From: CALVZT01 sp964368755
Lineage (GTDB): Bacteria; Bacillota; Clostridia; Christensenellales; UBA1242
Assembly (NCBI GenBank): GCA_964368755.1
Contig: CAYJCR010000002.1
Location: 1-64,000, forward strand
Direction: 5' to 3'
Length of the DNA: 64,000 nucleotides
The notes under the pieces were generated by a model that was not told the DNA's origin, ran no database searches, and saw nothing but the letters and a program-made list of their open reading frames with translations. The stretch's first letter is position 1, and every line of letters begins with the position of its first letter. Made by a program: the position numbers and the translations under genes. This document shows positions 55,401-62,919 of the stretch, one piece after another.

Positions 55401-58400
55401 CACTAGTTGCGTCGCCATAAGTATACTCTGCACCTTCTGTGTAATACACCGTGGTATTCATTATCTTTGTGCTCTCAGATATAGTACCGAACAACCCAAC
55501 ACTGATTGCTTCTGTAGAAGTCAAGAACTCCTCTGCAAAGCCTGTAATATATATCGTCTTGCCATTACCATTAAAGCTGCCGAACGAAGCGTCAATAGGT
55601 GTGTAATCGCTCAATATGATGTCGTTCATAAGTATATAATGCTTTGTAGCATCTTGCATCATATCCGAGAACTGTTCACTAGAATATATAGGCTCAGCAT
55701 TGATAAGATCAGATCTTAAATCGAACTTAACAGCAAACTGCTGTTCGAATGAAACGTCAGGTACAATCGCTCCAGCCCCTGTACTTTCAGCACAGTATTC
55801 AAATTCGCCACCATTATATCTAAGACCAACATTCATCCACAAATCTTTTGCAACATTAACTTGTTTGCCCAATAGATATTTCTGCGAAGTCGCAACACTA
55901 GTCTTTACATCAAAGACTCCATTGATATAGTTGCTAATAGCAGTTTTCTCACTATTGTTTGTTGTACTTAGATTGATATATGTATCATTGACATTGATAC
56001 CCCAGATATCTTTGGTTGCAATACTATCTTCTAGTTCTTTTATGTGTGAGGCAATTTTCTTTCCATCATATATAATGCTATCGTTATAATATGCATCAGC
56101 TTTGACTCCGAGCAATAATTGCGTATATGTCTTGCCTTGTAGTATGCCTCCAACAACATCTTTAACAGATATATTTGTTACATTATATAGAGAGACTCTG
56201 AAATGTAATTGTGTTGTCTCATCTATTAGTCTGCCATTAACTATCTTTGTCATACGAGCATTGATAACTAAATCTTTGCCAAGAATACTGTCCAAAGTAG
56301 TAACGCTAGAACTTACTGCCTTCAATTCATCTAGAGTAGGTACTGAGATATAGAACTTGCCATTCTCTTCATATGGAGTGAATAAGTTAAGTATATCTAA
56401 GTTCTCAATCTCTCCAGTTTGTACAGGAACTGTAAACTTCAAATCACTTACTGTTGCATTGGTGATAGTAAATGCAAGTTCGTTCTTTGTCCCCACTGGC
56501 AAGTAGTTGTATCCCCCGACCTTTACTTGACTATCTGCAAAATCCATTTCTACCTTTGGATAGCTTGTTGCATATAAAGTAAATGTATTATCAAGTCCGG
56601 TGACTTTCTCTCCATTACGATAATACTGAACCGTGAATACAATCGGAGTCAATTCTGTGATATTACTATCAGCGATAAGATGTACAAGGTATTTCTGTCT
56701 ATATGTGACAACAGAATTAATAACTTCGTTATCATATATTGCGGCTGACTTATATATGCGCTTTGCATTCACTCCAATAGTATCATAGTAATCACTACTA
56801 AGTGGAGAGTATCCTTCTCCAGATAATTGATAAGCACTTATATCTACCTTTGAGTTAGCACTGATCTCGATATAATCATAATAAGCAAAATCTGGATAGG
56901 TATATATCTCCAATAAGCCTCCACCCTGTTGCCCTACATATATGAGATCAGATTCTTCTTCATTGTTGTCTTTGACACCACTAGCAGTAAGCTTGTGTTG
57001 TGAGAAGAATGCATAATCAACATATGTCAACTCTTGTGGTTCTACAACTAATGAGAATTGTTGAGATACTATCAAGCCATTTGATTGTACTTTGAAATCA
57101 AATGTATATGTGATTGGCTCTTTTACCGTAGCAACACCTGTATAATTGAAAGTAAATTCTTTATGTACATATTCAACATTCTCGCCAGATCTTACAACCG
57201 AAGAAGTTGAAGGAGATGATACCGTCAAAAGCGCAAGTTCATCGGCTGTCAAAGTAACATTGCCCTTCTTGCCAGTTAAGTTATAGATTGTAACATTATC
57301 GTTCTCATCATCAGTATAAGCCCTAACATCTACAACGGCTGTACTTCTCTGTCTCATGGTAATTGTAGAAGTGTTGTTTGTGTAAATAATTCTATCTACG
57401 CCTTCAAGTACTTTGACTTTGAAAGATACTGCATATGAACTAAGTTCTACTGTATAAGAATCAACCTTGATAACTGGTACAACATTGATAACAATGTCTT
57501 CGCTAGTCTTGACAAGTCCAGACAAAACATGGATATTGTTCTTCATTCTTGTCAACGTATAGCTCATGCCATAGTTTGCAAACAATTTGCCATCTACTAA
57601 GAAATTGTTCGAAGGATCGGTTGTTGAATAGAACTTTAAGTCATATGTAGATATTTGTCTATAATCAACACCACCTAATTTGTAAGAACTACCAACGTAG
57701 ATGCTTGTATCTTTGTTCTTATATAGAGTTACTATACTATTGTTCTTAATCTTGTTGGACTTGTCTAAGTTGCTACTATCATATAGGGCAAAATTGTTAA
57801 GTCCATATCTGACATATATAGTCAAGTTAACTGCATAATCATCACTAATCTGTGGATATATGCTCAATACTGCTTTGCCTTCTCCAGCTAGTACAATAGT
57901 GCCATTGGAGTTAACTCTAACAACATTGTTATTTGTACTTCTTGCTGACAAGATAGAAGTCTTCACTGTAAGTGGATCAACTGAGATATTGAGTATGTCC
58001 ACCAAAGAATAAGTGTTAAGTTTGTCAAGTTCAGCTATAGCTAAACCATCAGTTGTGTTCCTATAATACAACACAATAGAATCAACTTTATAATCTCCAC
58101 CTACTTCCTGAGAGTGAACAATATTACCAACGATTTCTCTAGTCGAGCTATTGATAATATTTGGATTGAGATTGTCAGCACTTATAACACTGTCAGTTAT
58201 GATACCGATTGCCAAAGAGATATCATCATCGGTTATCGCTCCATAAGTAGTCCCATCTATTCTAATATTCTTATATACAACTTTACCATCAACAGTACTA
58301 TATACTCCACTATTGTTAGTTGGTGTTGATATGCCCGTACCAACTATGTCTGCATATGTATTGTTTGTATAGTAAGATATAACTTGGCAAGGTCCTGTTA

Positions 58401-61400
58401 TATTGCTAGCTGCCAAGCCTTCTTCATTACCAACTAGTCCTCCGACATGACTATGACCAGTCACGAATGTTCTTGTCTTACCAGTAAGCTTATAATTCTC
58501 TGCACTAACTTTATCAAGGGTTGCTGTAGTCCCCATCTGTCCCACAGCTCCACCAACATACTCATAGCCAGTTACTTGCATTGTTGAGTATGAATTATTC
58601 ATTGAATAATTGTTAATACCAACAAGCCCGCCTACATTGTCACAATTGGTAGCGATTATCTTACCACTTGTATTTGTTTTACTAATAACGCCTGTGCCAT
58701 CGTTCTTACCAGCGACACCTCCGATAAAAGTGTTAGCTGTATGAGAAGTGCTATTGACTGAGATATTCATAGCTACATCAAATCCCAAATCTCCAAAAGT
58801 CACTTGTGGAGTAGCAGATTCGTCATATGAGCCTGTGATTGTGCCTGTGTTGTTAGCAACGACTCCACCAACAGATCCAGAAGCTGTATATAAAGCTACA
58901 CTACCAGTTACGTGCGAGTTGATTACTTGACCTATGTTACTACCAACTATTCCACCAAAATCTACGTTACTTGAAGCATATACAATAAGATTATTATATG
59001 TTGATGTACAATCATTGACTTTGCCTTCATTCTCAGCAACAATACCACCAACCGTTATATCGCTAGCATTGATATTGACATTGCTATATATAACAGACAT
59101 GTTATTGATTTCGGCAGCACCAGAAGATGAAGCAAATATACCAAGCTTATCACTTGTAGTATCAAAGCTATTGATCGTAATAGTATGTTGAACATAAGTA
59201 GTTACTACACCATTGATGCCATTAGCAATCTTCATAGTACGTCCACTTATGTTACCAGCGAACTCTGTGATTGGTGCATAATTGTAAAGTGAGAATGAAT
59301 TCTTGAGTACATAATAAGCACTCTTTGCTTCGGCTATCTGACCAAACTCGCTTGCTGTCCTTATCTGATAAGGAGCAATGCTTGTGCCGTTGGCAACTGA
59401 TATTGTGATAAGTTTATTGATAGCATTATCAAAGAATTCGAACTTATCTTCAAAACGTGTAGCTGAAGTAATATTCTTTATATTATCACAAGGTATTATG
59501 AATAATAAGAATTGCCCATATTTGTCAGCAACAGGTTGTATAGCTAATGTTGTTGCAAGAAGGTTGTTCTGAGTTGTATTCTCTAGGTCTTCAACCTTAT
59601 AATTGCCCACTACTTGGATATCGTTACCAACCATAGCTGCTTGAACTATCATCAATCCTTTATCGTGAATAGTTTCTCTATCAGGGTTGAGTGTAATAAC
59701 TACATCTTTGGCGCTCTCAATGCTTGTGAAGTACAATTCATCATCTTCAACATTCTCAATAGTTAGGCTCTGTACTTTGACTGGATCATTAAGAGTTAGT
59801 GTAAGTCTTCTTACAGATTCTTTACCAGCAACATCTTTGAGGTCGACTACAACGTGTATTAAGTTCGGATACTCAATACACGAATTGCTGATAAGTGTCA
59901 AATACTTACTCTCGGTATTGAAAGTGAATAAGTTGATATGACTATTGTCAGAAGCAACTGCATAATATGTAATCTCATTACCAGCAATCGATTTGTCAAG
60001 GCTATTGCCATTGTATATGATTGAATAATTAACTTTGTTATCCAATATAGTGCCTTGGGCTGTTACATCTATCTCAACTTTGCTGTCACTATCCTTCTTG
60101 TTGTAGCCAAGGTTATCTGGATTGTATAGTACAGATTTGTCAGCGCTTATCTCAAAGTCGCTAACTGTGTCATATGGATATATTACAAAGGTCTTAGTTA
60201 ATACATTAGATGTCTTGTATCCTTGGATCTTAATCTCCACACTATAATATGGATCTCCATCTTCGCTATGTATGCTTGCGTTCCTTGACACACTTATCTG
60301 ATTATTACCAATGTATGTAACTTCGTTAGCTAATGCATCATTCTTAGAAGTAATATTAACTTCAAAACCTGAAGTTGCATCAAGAACTGCTGTCCCTGGA
60401 TAAACTACATAATCAAGATCTATATGTCCACCACGCTGTACATATATCTTGTCTGGACATACTTGCCCATCCTTGACTGTCTGCTTGCCTATACTATCTC
60501 CCGAAGCTTGCAAGTCAAAGTCTGTAATAGGATCGTATACACAAATATCAAATGTTCTACTATCTGCAGAAGTGAGGTTTGCAGAAGATATTGTAATAGT
60601 AGAATTGCCTACGCTTTGTGGTAACAATTTGTACACACCTTCAGCTACCTTAACTGCCTTTATCACATTCTGATTGCTTGAAGTTACAACGATAGTTGAT
60701 CTATTGCTTGCAACAGCTGTGTTAACCCATACATAATAACTATTTGTTGTCTGACCAACATATGCAGGTCTATCTATCTCGAATACAACAGGGGCTGTAA
60801 CTGGATATGCAATTGACAAGGCCTCTGTACGACCATCAAATATATCATTTGCATCACTTAATGCTACATCACCCAAAGTCTCAATGTTATAGATGTTTGC
60901 ATCAGATATCTCGGATATAGTTACAACATACTGAAGATTAATAAGTAAAGAGTTGCTAAGTATAGCATCATATTCTCTTTGCTCAGATGCATCTACCCCA
61001 CCAGCAACAATGCTCTGATATCTTGCAAGATATACATATGGCATAATGCGTACAGTATAATCATCTCCAACAGCTGGGTTATTCAATTTGAAATACAAAG
61101 TCGTGCTATCAGTAATCTTCTTGTAGCCTGTTGCATCCTTGTTCTCTACATATGCAACAGCTGGACTCTTAGTGTACATAGATACAACACTAGAACCTGC
61201 AGTCCCTGGATTTGTAATATCTATTTCTGTACCATTACGGAAAGCAAGTACTGCAAATCCATTGTTGTCATTGTCAACAGAAGTTTCATTCTGAGCATGT
61301 ACTCTCACATAGCTGCTATCCATTTGATCTATTGAATAGATTGTAAGGTCATATTCTTGTGCAGGATCTGAACTAGCTGGCTCGGTAATGCTAAGAGTGC

Positions 61401-62604
61401 TTCCACCGTAGACATCTATATTCTGAGGATAGAACATTGTCTTGACATAGTCAGTGATAGTCTTAGCAACAACATCATAGTCGCTATATACTACCTTCAT
61501 AGCAAAAGGATAACCATTTGGATAAGTTTCTTTTGGTATATTATTAACGGCGCTTATTGTAATTGTCCAAGTATAGACGTTGCCAGACTTGTTTATTTGC
61601 TTTTGAATATTAAAGTATTTATTGGTCCCTTCGTTGTATTTGTCATATACAAGGTCAAGAGCTTGAGCACTAGTTGCTTTGACTTCCAACTTAACACTAT
61701 TGTATGGTGCATAGTTGGTCACAAGTGTATCACAACCAGTAGCATTGATAACCTTATCTGTAGAACCAAAATTATATGTAGACGCGCTACCAACTTGGTC
61801 ATGGTCTGAGTATATATAATCAGAATTGACTGTAACATTTGTACAAGCAAGCCCTGTGACAGTCATCTCAGGAGCCATACTGTCTGCGTATAAGTATCTA
61901 TCACTATCTTCAGTTGCATATTCATACACAGCATTTGCTTTGATAGTTTTTGTTCCAGTAGCAACGGTTATCTGACTTTGAGTTTCACTAAAAGTAAGTT
62001 TTTTGAGGTGAAGAGCTTTAACAATTGCCTCTGCTGTTGCAGAGTCACGAGATTTGACTACTTCATCATAGTAAGCAAGTTCATTAGCACTCTCTGGGGT
62101 CAAGGATATAAGGTTGGTATCAAGATCAAGTTTTGATCCAACTTCTAATCCTATGCTATTATCAACAAAATCTATTGCTTTTACTTTCTCGATAATTTTG
62201 ATAGTAAATGTAACTTTCTCTGTGCCTTTGCCTTCTGCAGTACGCACAACAAGTATTTCTTCTCCTGGGTAATCAGCGCGTATGGTCTTACGGACTCCAT
62301 TATTGACTTTTTCTGTACTGTCTAGGATAGTAACGTAACCTTTGGTTGAAGAGAACAATGAGGAATAATTAAAGCCTTTTTTTGCACCAGATACAACAGC
62401 ATCTATATCAATAGACTCTCCTTGCATTACAACACAGCCATAACAAACTCCGTCGTCATTCTTGAAAGCATAACATTGAGATGATTCTCCAATAATAGGA
62501 GACAACGACAAAGATAAGTTGTCGTACTTACCTCCACAACCTACCAATGCAACACCGGATATAGCAATGACAAGAGCTGCCATCAACCAAATAAACTTTT
62601 TCAT
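46432..62604 (-). CDS. Giant GLUG-repeat surface lipoprotein (5390 aa)
   Basis: One uninterrupted frame encodes 5390 residues. A lipoprotein signal with lipobox LVGC puts the lipidated Cys near residue 23, so it is predicted to be membrane-anchored and exposed. The start is the ATG at 62604 behind GAGGGG. Beta-rich Ig-like or bacterial Ig-type domains fill about 30-1080, 1430-2300 and other spacers. Six blocks follow the GLUG layout: an opening 'PEELAYV...NIDL...FTPIG...FKGTFDGNGYTI' element, then many GG(I/V)VG-x-N-x-G units. The blocks lie near 1085-1430, 2305-2820, 3000-3480, 3920-4460, 4490-4800 and 4830-5260. An FN3-like domain ends the protein (about 5313-5390). No LPxTG, SLH or enzymatic motif was seen. 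An adhesin or scaffold role is inferred. Confidence 0.9.
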   Translation of the reverse strand: MKKFIWLMAALVIAISGVALVGCGGKYDNLSLSLSPIIGESSQCYAFKNDDGVCYGCVVMQGESIDIDAVVSGAKKGFNYSSLFSSTKGYVTILDSTEKVNNGVRKTIRADYPGEEILVVRTAEGKGTEKVTFTIKIIEKVKAIDFVDNSIGLEVGSKLDLDTNLISLTPESANELAYYDEVVKSRDSATAEAIVKALHLKKLTFSETQSQITVATGTKTIKANAVYEYATEDSDRYLYADSMAPEMTVTGLACTNVTVNSDYIYSDHDQVGSASTYNFGSTDKVINATGCDTLVTNYAPYNSVKLEVKATSAQALDLVYDKYNEGTNKYFNIQKQINKSGNVYTWTITISAVNNIPKETYPNGYPFAMKVVYSDYDVVAKTITDYVKTMFYPQNIDVYGGSTLSITEPASSDPAQEYDLTIYSIDQMDSSYVRVHAQNETSVDNDNNGFAVLAFRNGTEIDITNPGTAGSSVVSMYTKSPAVAYVENKDATGYKKITDSTTLYFKLNNPAVGDDYTVRIMPYVYLARYQSIVAGGVDASEQREYDAILSNSLLINLQYVVTISEISDANIYNIETLGDVALSDANDIFDGRTEALSIAYPVTAPVVFEIDRPAYVGQTTNSYYVWVNTAVASNRSTIVVTSSNQNVIKAVKVAEGVYKLLPQSVGNSTITISSANLTSADSRTFDICVYDPITDFDLQASGDSIGKQTVKDGQVCPDKIYVQRGGHIDLDYVVYPGTAVLDATSGFEVNITSKNDALANEVTYIGNNQISVSRNASIHSEDGDPYYSVEIKIQGYKTSNVLTKTFVIYPYDTVSDFEISADKSVLYNPDNLGYNKKDSDSKVEIDVTAQGTILDNKVNYSIIYNGNSLDKSIAGNEITYYAVASDNSHINLFTFNTESKYLTLISNSCIEYPNLIHVVVDLKDVAGKESVRRLTLTLNDPVKVQSLTIENVEDDELYFTSIESAKDVVITLNPDRETIHDKGLMIVQAAMVGNDIQVVGNYKVEDLENTTQNNLLATTLAIQPVADKYGQFLLFIIPCDNIKNITSATRFEDKFEFFDNAINKLITISVANGTSIAPYQIRTASEFGQIAEAKSAYYVLKNSFSLYNYAPITEFAGNISGRTMKIANGINGVVTTYVQHTITINSFDTTSDKLGIFASSSGAAEINNMSVIYSNVNINASDITVGGIVAENEGKVNDCTSTYNNLIVYASSNVDFGGIVGSNIGQVINSHVTGSVALYTASGSVGGVVANNTGTITGSYDESATPQVTFGDLGFDVAMNISVNSTSHTANTFIGGVAGKNDGTGVISKTNTSGKIIATNCDNVGGLVGINNYSMNNSYSTMQVTGYEYVGGAVGQMGTTATLDKVSAENYKLTGKTRTFVTGHSHVGGLVGNEEGLAASNITGPCQVISYYTNNTYADIVGTGISTPTNNSGVYSTVDGKVVYKNIRIDGTTYGAITDDDISLAIGIITDSVISADNLNPNIINSSTREIVGNIVHSQEVGGDYKVDSIVLYYRNTTDGLAIAELDKLNTYSLVDILNISVDPLTVKTSILSARSTNNNVVRVNSNGTIVLAGEGKAVLSIYPQISDDYAVNLTIYVRYGLNNFALYDSSNLDKSNKIKNNSIVTLYKNKDTSIYVGSSYKLGGVDYRQISTYDLKFYSTTDPSNNFLVDGKLFANYGMSYTLTRMKNNIHVLSGLVKTSEDIVINVVPVIKVDSYTVELSSYAVSFKVKVLEGVDRIIYTNNTSTITMRQRSTAVVDVRAYTDDENDNVTIYNLTGKKGNVTLTADELALLTVSSPSTSSVVRSGENVEYVHKEFTFNYTGVATVKEPITYTFDFKVQSNGLIVSQQFSLVVEPQELTYVDYAFFSQHKLTASGVKDNNEEESDLIYVGQQGGGLLEIYTYPDFAYYDYIEISANSKVDISAYQLSGEGYSPLSSDYYDTIGVNAKRIYKSAAIYDNEVINSVVTYRQKYLVHLIADSNITELTPIVFTVQYYRNGEKVTGLDNTFTLYATSYPKVEMDFADSQVKVGGYNYLPVGTKNELAFTITNATVSDLKFTVPVQTGEIENLDILNLFTPYEENGKFYISVPTLDELKAVSSSVTTLDSILGKDLVINARMTKIVNGRLIDETTQLHFRVSLYNVTNISVKDVVGGILQGKTYTQLLLGVKADAYYNDSIIYDGKKIASHIKELEDSIATKDIWGINVNDTYINLSTTNNSEKTAISNYINGVFDVKTSVATSQKYLLGKQVNVAKDLWMNVGLRYNGGEFEYCAESTGAGAIVPDVSFEQQFAVKFDLRSDLINAEPIYSSEQFSDMMQDATKHYILMNDIILSDYTPIDASFGSFNGNGKTIYITGFAEEFLTSTEAISVGLFGTISESTKIMNTTVYYTEGAEYTYGDATSDVSTQDTYEFVVKYPSLTVTDGTLASEHITATPEGRTPRPIEHISFDSSKYTYNGIDHVTSDVSEVRITCYVNTHRTGSTTGIEYIYYKILEVGQDNNITTDWYSISETIDDMPASDEEIKSIDSAHKLNDNSLILNYMSATSVNFGGLAVINNGVITNASVQGRVKVRITETTDNETNNAGMVLENNGFVTNSWVENFEISSFGDIAGFVGTNNNKISSCAFDNSKIINLSEIIAITNYGNAGFVNTNGADGIIYGCYARGAKADTDTSIVYTDKGMVVSGQATGFVYNNEGTVTNSYSNIKISSASSSSGFVFNSIRNSLIENCYSVSSIKENDSSASAFTGISTESGTEVVYAGQINNCYFLQKNYKIFANEPAKSITAEQFASINTFSTFNIDYNEKGSTSDSYGYVWKMQSGCPQLVDMLTRIHTSKVLSSIQKEYNNLLNFSRRYKYYSDMNVEAIVTLGTSAGSNQTIASVEVDGNTYTTTDTTVRSIEYYASGVIKAFICNNIRYSAQLTFTTSDDKELVVVLGSKIEDGATKEILLSALYEGKDIDLEDITPVYDGNNIASFEYKVISNQIYHYYETGDNEGSITNPYIIYDVESYNYYIETYMVVDDNNEEVYGNDKHFVIISDIDFTSEFITSPDKIFAGYIDGNNMSMDNIDIIFNEGIYSYANDSFGVFATLRGAIIKDLNINLVSVQTTSHSFVGGLAGLVENNGTDGTQLNNINVTSTGVVIGVNLVGGVVGYATGDFRFYNIYGSTTVNSTYTIETDAYGRTYLFGKEQMVVNGGAFSYTVNKVEYTITFTGDSWEASYHKVKGDSTPIVADEGEVTNNTFIFHPNVYDSITFVRIDGNWYVDHSTEVSYAGGLFGALDGSDYTGHYDIVHVQNAYVSGKSTVIGRTAGGVIGYVGADTDIRNINLEITTGQFVQASLYGGGLVGENRGNISIGEISYSKNIQADIDNANNSIARPYDGANITFFSSPVMVANYISTSAIGGVVGLNIGGKLDHINSSLDVRNTRANIAGGLVGRMIGGKIEEAVVTGSIKAYKIMGGAIGVVNTYAKANDNSSAGIFRNASVDTSSGVFNATSAALKLEVIALNKVVAANNWTANYVDSSGKTVSDFNYLSPIQTVDRVAAALVGAVYYAPDIGTDLAQECIDTMIDIEKTKAINSLYKTVPSSGTTLQYYTMPLAYLEDSDYVLDGINTPSGNNDQYNSYPSRSIYSLQGVDTYNHYQMYTGIENKGNKIELGPEYIMNIIGESDKIDYVNKYVQVIFDKADVFKTGENHVIYNGKIYEYNHMSTTGYVYANAETSSTITLTRAGDDAPATKAIIEFNQPIYASVDGNTSNGNVNYKGTTYTYNTTTGVYANATKETTIIIEVDGSAVKSKNVYPIKYNYNATVANSTVIYKGITFGYDSTNSGANQYVYSYSGLNCKIKLSILLNKVTSISIENPLTDDIVTYKESAYSDLIGNGTYWSIDEESFYANNVADIQKVPTLNKYIGVQNWIDFAKAVTITNTTYNITTPEELAWVAQQVNNRENFSGKTIKLTSDIDLSGRYWTPIGLDGQTFNGTFDGNGHSIKYATVNAKGHSGTVYSYAGLFGYITGSGTIRNLTTIDGNIEGEVAGGIVGQVGGDESLRFKVINCNNYNTVTGNKVGGGIVGYSNYIELSESIINNGIIRLEATSDYTNPPRVGGIAGGLINHYLERATIINNGAISVSHGYANRSGGEIDDALYAGGVFGWLNTGSVNATNTTITNNGDINVNTISSSPYVGGVIGLSDVAIYYASNSGDIYVRNLNSNTTIVRTVNIGGVVGNATKSISRSKNLGDITYINEQTTNMSIAGIGGVVGIMTGNAIIVDESNNVGDIYTTNNSIKNATVIGGGIAGISIVSGSNDTITNCYNHGDIVGSKDGTYIGGLFGSVVENNHIGANVDTTKLSLTNNYNIGKVKTFNTYGRSAWGGLFALSNNIGSYLSIINNGTKYYIGRDTEAASNYYLASATKLMGYCKDNDGLHEITAFDNGTLFNSEGLTSYEIKNSALSSAGGILNIDTWEQLLPTWYPTLIENKNELSWNKFADKLTISKTIEIGSPEELAYVSNLVNNGVETTGLVFRLTANIDLANKYFTPIGSSEVNSFKGTFDGNGYTILNLSVDCNIASSQDGLAGLFGYTKDATLTNIRLESIKIVGAKVAGGIVAVMNGGSLTNSYIDSAYVSGATEPDDYKSTISLYQVPSSDAYSNNIAGGLVGKSIGNVSISKSYNKADINGYYINGTNYYSTNNVGAFVGKVSSGNLTITDCYNMGNVVSMGASGSIIPPVNFYVIGTIDATANVTYKNILSSNDICNSTASKFVIYNANTEELTSSADTSYTSYFNEWEDAEAWSLSEYTFNGLLPTLRGVAPNWADIEAKEIIPIATTILIEEVDVNCSMYEINNVEELAWVMININNGSLQTSKETVFIINKSINLGSRYWTPIGKDSLHPFRGTLLFNADRLISPGTTDTNPMINNMIIDSDRFVYAGLLGIANEATIKMGKYRDISIITENLQYSISGSSGTKTIANNIAVSGYINVMNDTAVGSAFAGAIVGQANNTQMDGLVASVNIRAKSTVGNMYVGGIVGGSYATNKIYNINNCFSIAGNQNLLLKDSKDPDVYYNLIAHTTAGNSYVGGISGISMGRYNVSSEIESSGIKNCISYMRLLSDASSSEEEELTSDALIAYAGGISGYLAENMNILECSVLSDDLGLDETSYVNARGSYRQIVGGIVGYARSILIQNCYNEASVDNASGQNSSAYIGGIAGTISAVKFYSNVNKGEVKARYVANVSKGEIIGNIEIASALGISSFAYTQGDTQCKSIYLKEGDAVGYYYTPDYIDGATDKIKIWIVKYVDGNNNYSDSFRTKESFIINVIANNFAMNVQKLDTPLLTISGNIASWTPITGATKYVAEVNGATRDITLAEGSQYRLTPGQTIKIKAIGNGDTIIDSEWSNTVTYNAPT
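51110..51545 (-). repeat. Three imperfect YKG-type repeats inside the giant gene
   Basis: Translated units of about 25 residues recur: V-I-Y-N-G-K-I-Y-E-Y-N, then V-N-Y-K-G-T-T-Y-T-Y-N, then V-I-Y-K-G-I-T-F-G-Y-D. Each is followed by a TTGVYANA-like turn. They are unlike the GLUG units around them and suggest a small internally duplicated beta domain (about residues 3686-3831). Confidence 0.55.
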
Positions 62605-62702
62605 ATCCCCTCGCAATTATTTTGTCATAACATTGCCACAATTATAAGTGGTCTGTAGCCTTTTTCTTCACGCGCGCATAATACTGCAATTTAATATAAT
62701 AT

Positions 62703-62732
62703 ATTATATATTATAGTATAGTCCCAAGTCAA
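62703..62732 (-). promoter_or_regulatory. Sigma-A promoter of the giant lipoprotein gene
   Basis: TTGACT (62732-62727), 18-nt spacer, TATAAT (62708-62703), giving a leader of about 95 nt. Confidence 0.6.
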
Positions 62733-62847
62733 ACAAATGCAAAGAAAAATAAGGAGATAATGGGGATGAGAAAAGAAGGATAAAGAAATATATAATTGTA
62801 TTTTTAATGGATATGCAATAAATATATTGTTTTACTAAAGTTTTACT

Positions 62848-62888
62848 TAAAAAAATAATGAGGACAACTGCTCTCATTATTTTTTTTA
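62848..62888 (-). terminator. Rho-independent terminator of the upstream GLUG gene
   Basis: AAATAATGAG pairs with CTCATTATTT across a 10-nt loop and a T run follows on the minus strand, about 35 nt after the stop at 62920. Confidence 0.88.
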
Positions 62889-62919
62889 TGTCGCTTATTG
62901 AGATTAATGAGTAATATAC

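Noticed and set aside
46375..62600. Repetitive appearance suggesting a CRISPR array or minisatellite
   Set aside because: There are no identical DNA repeats with spacers; the periodicity is at protein level (GLUG and Ig-like units).
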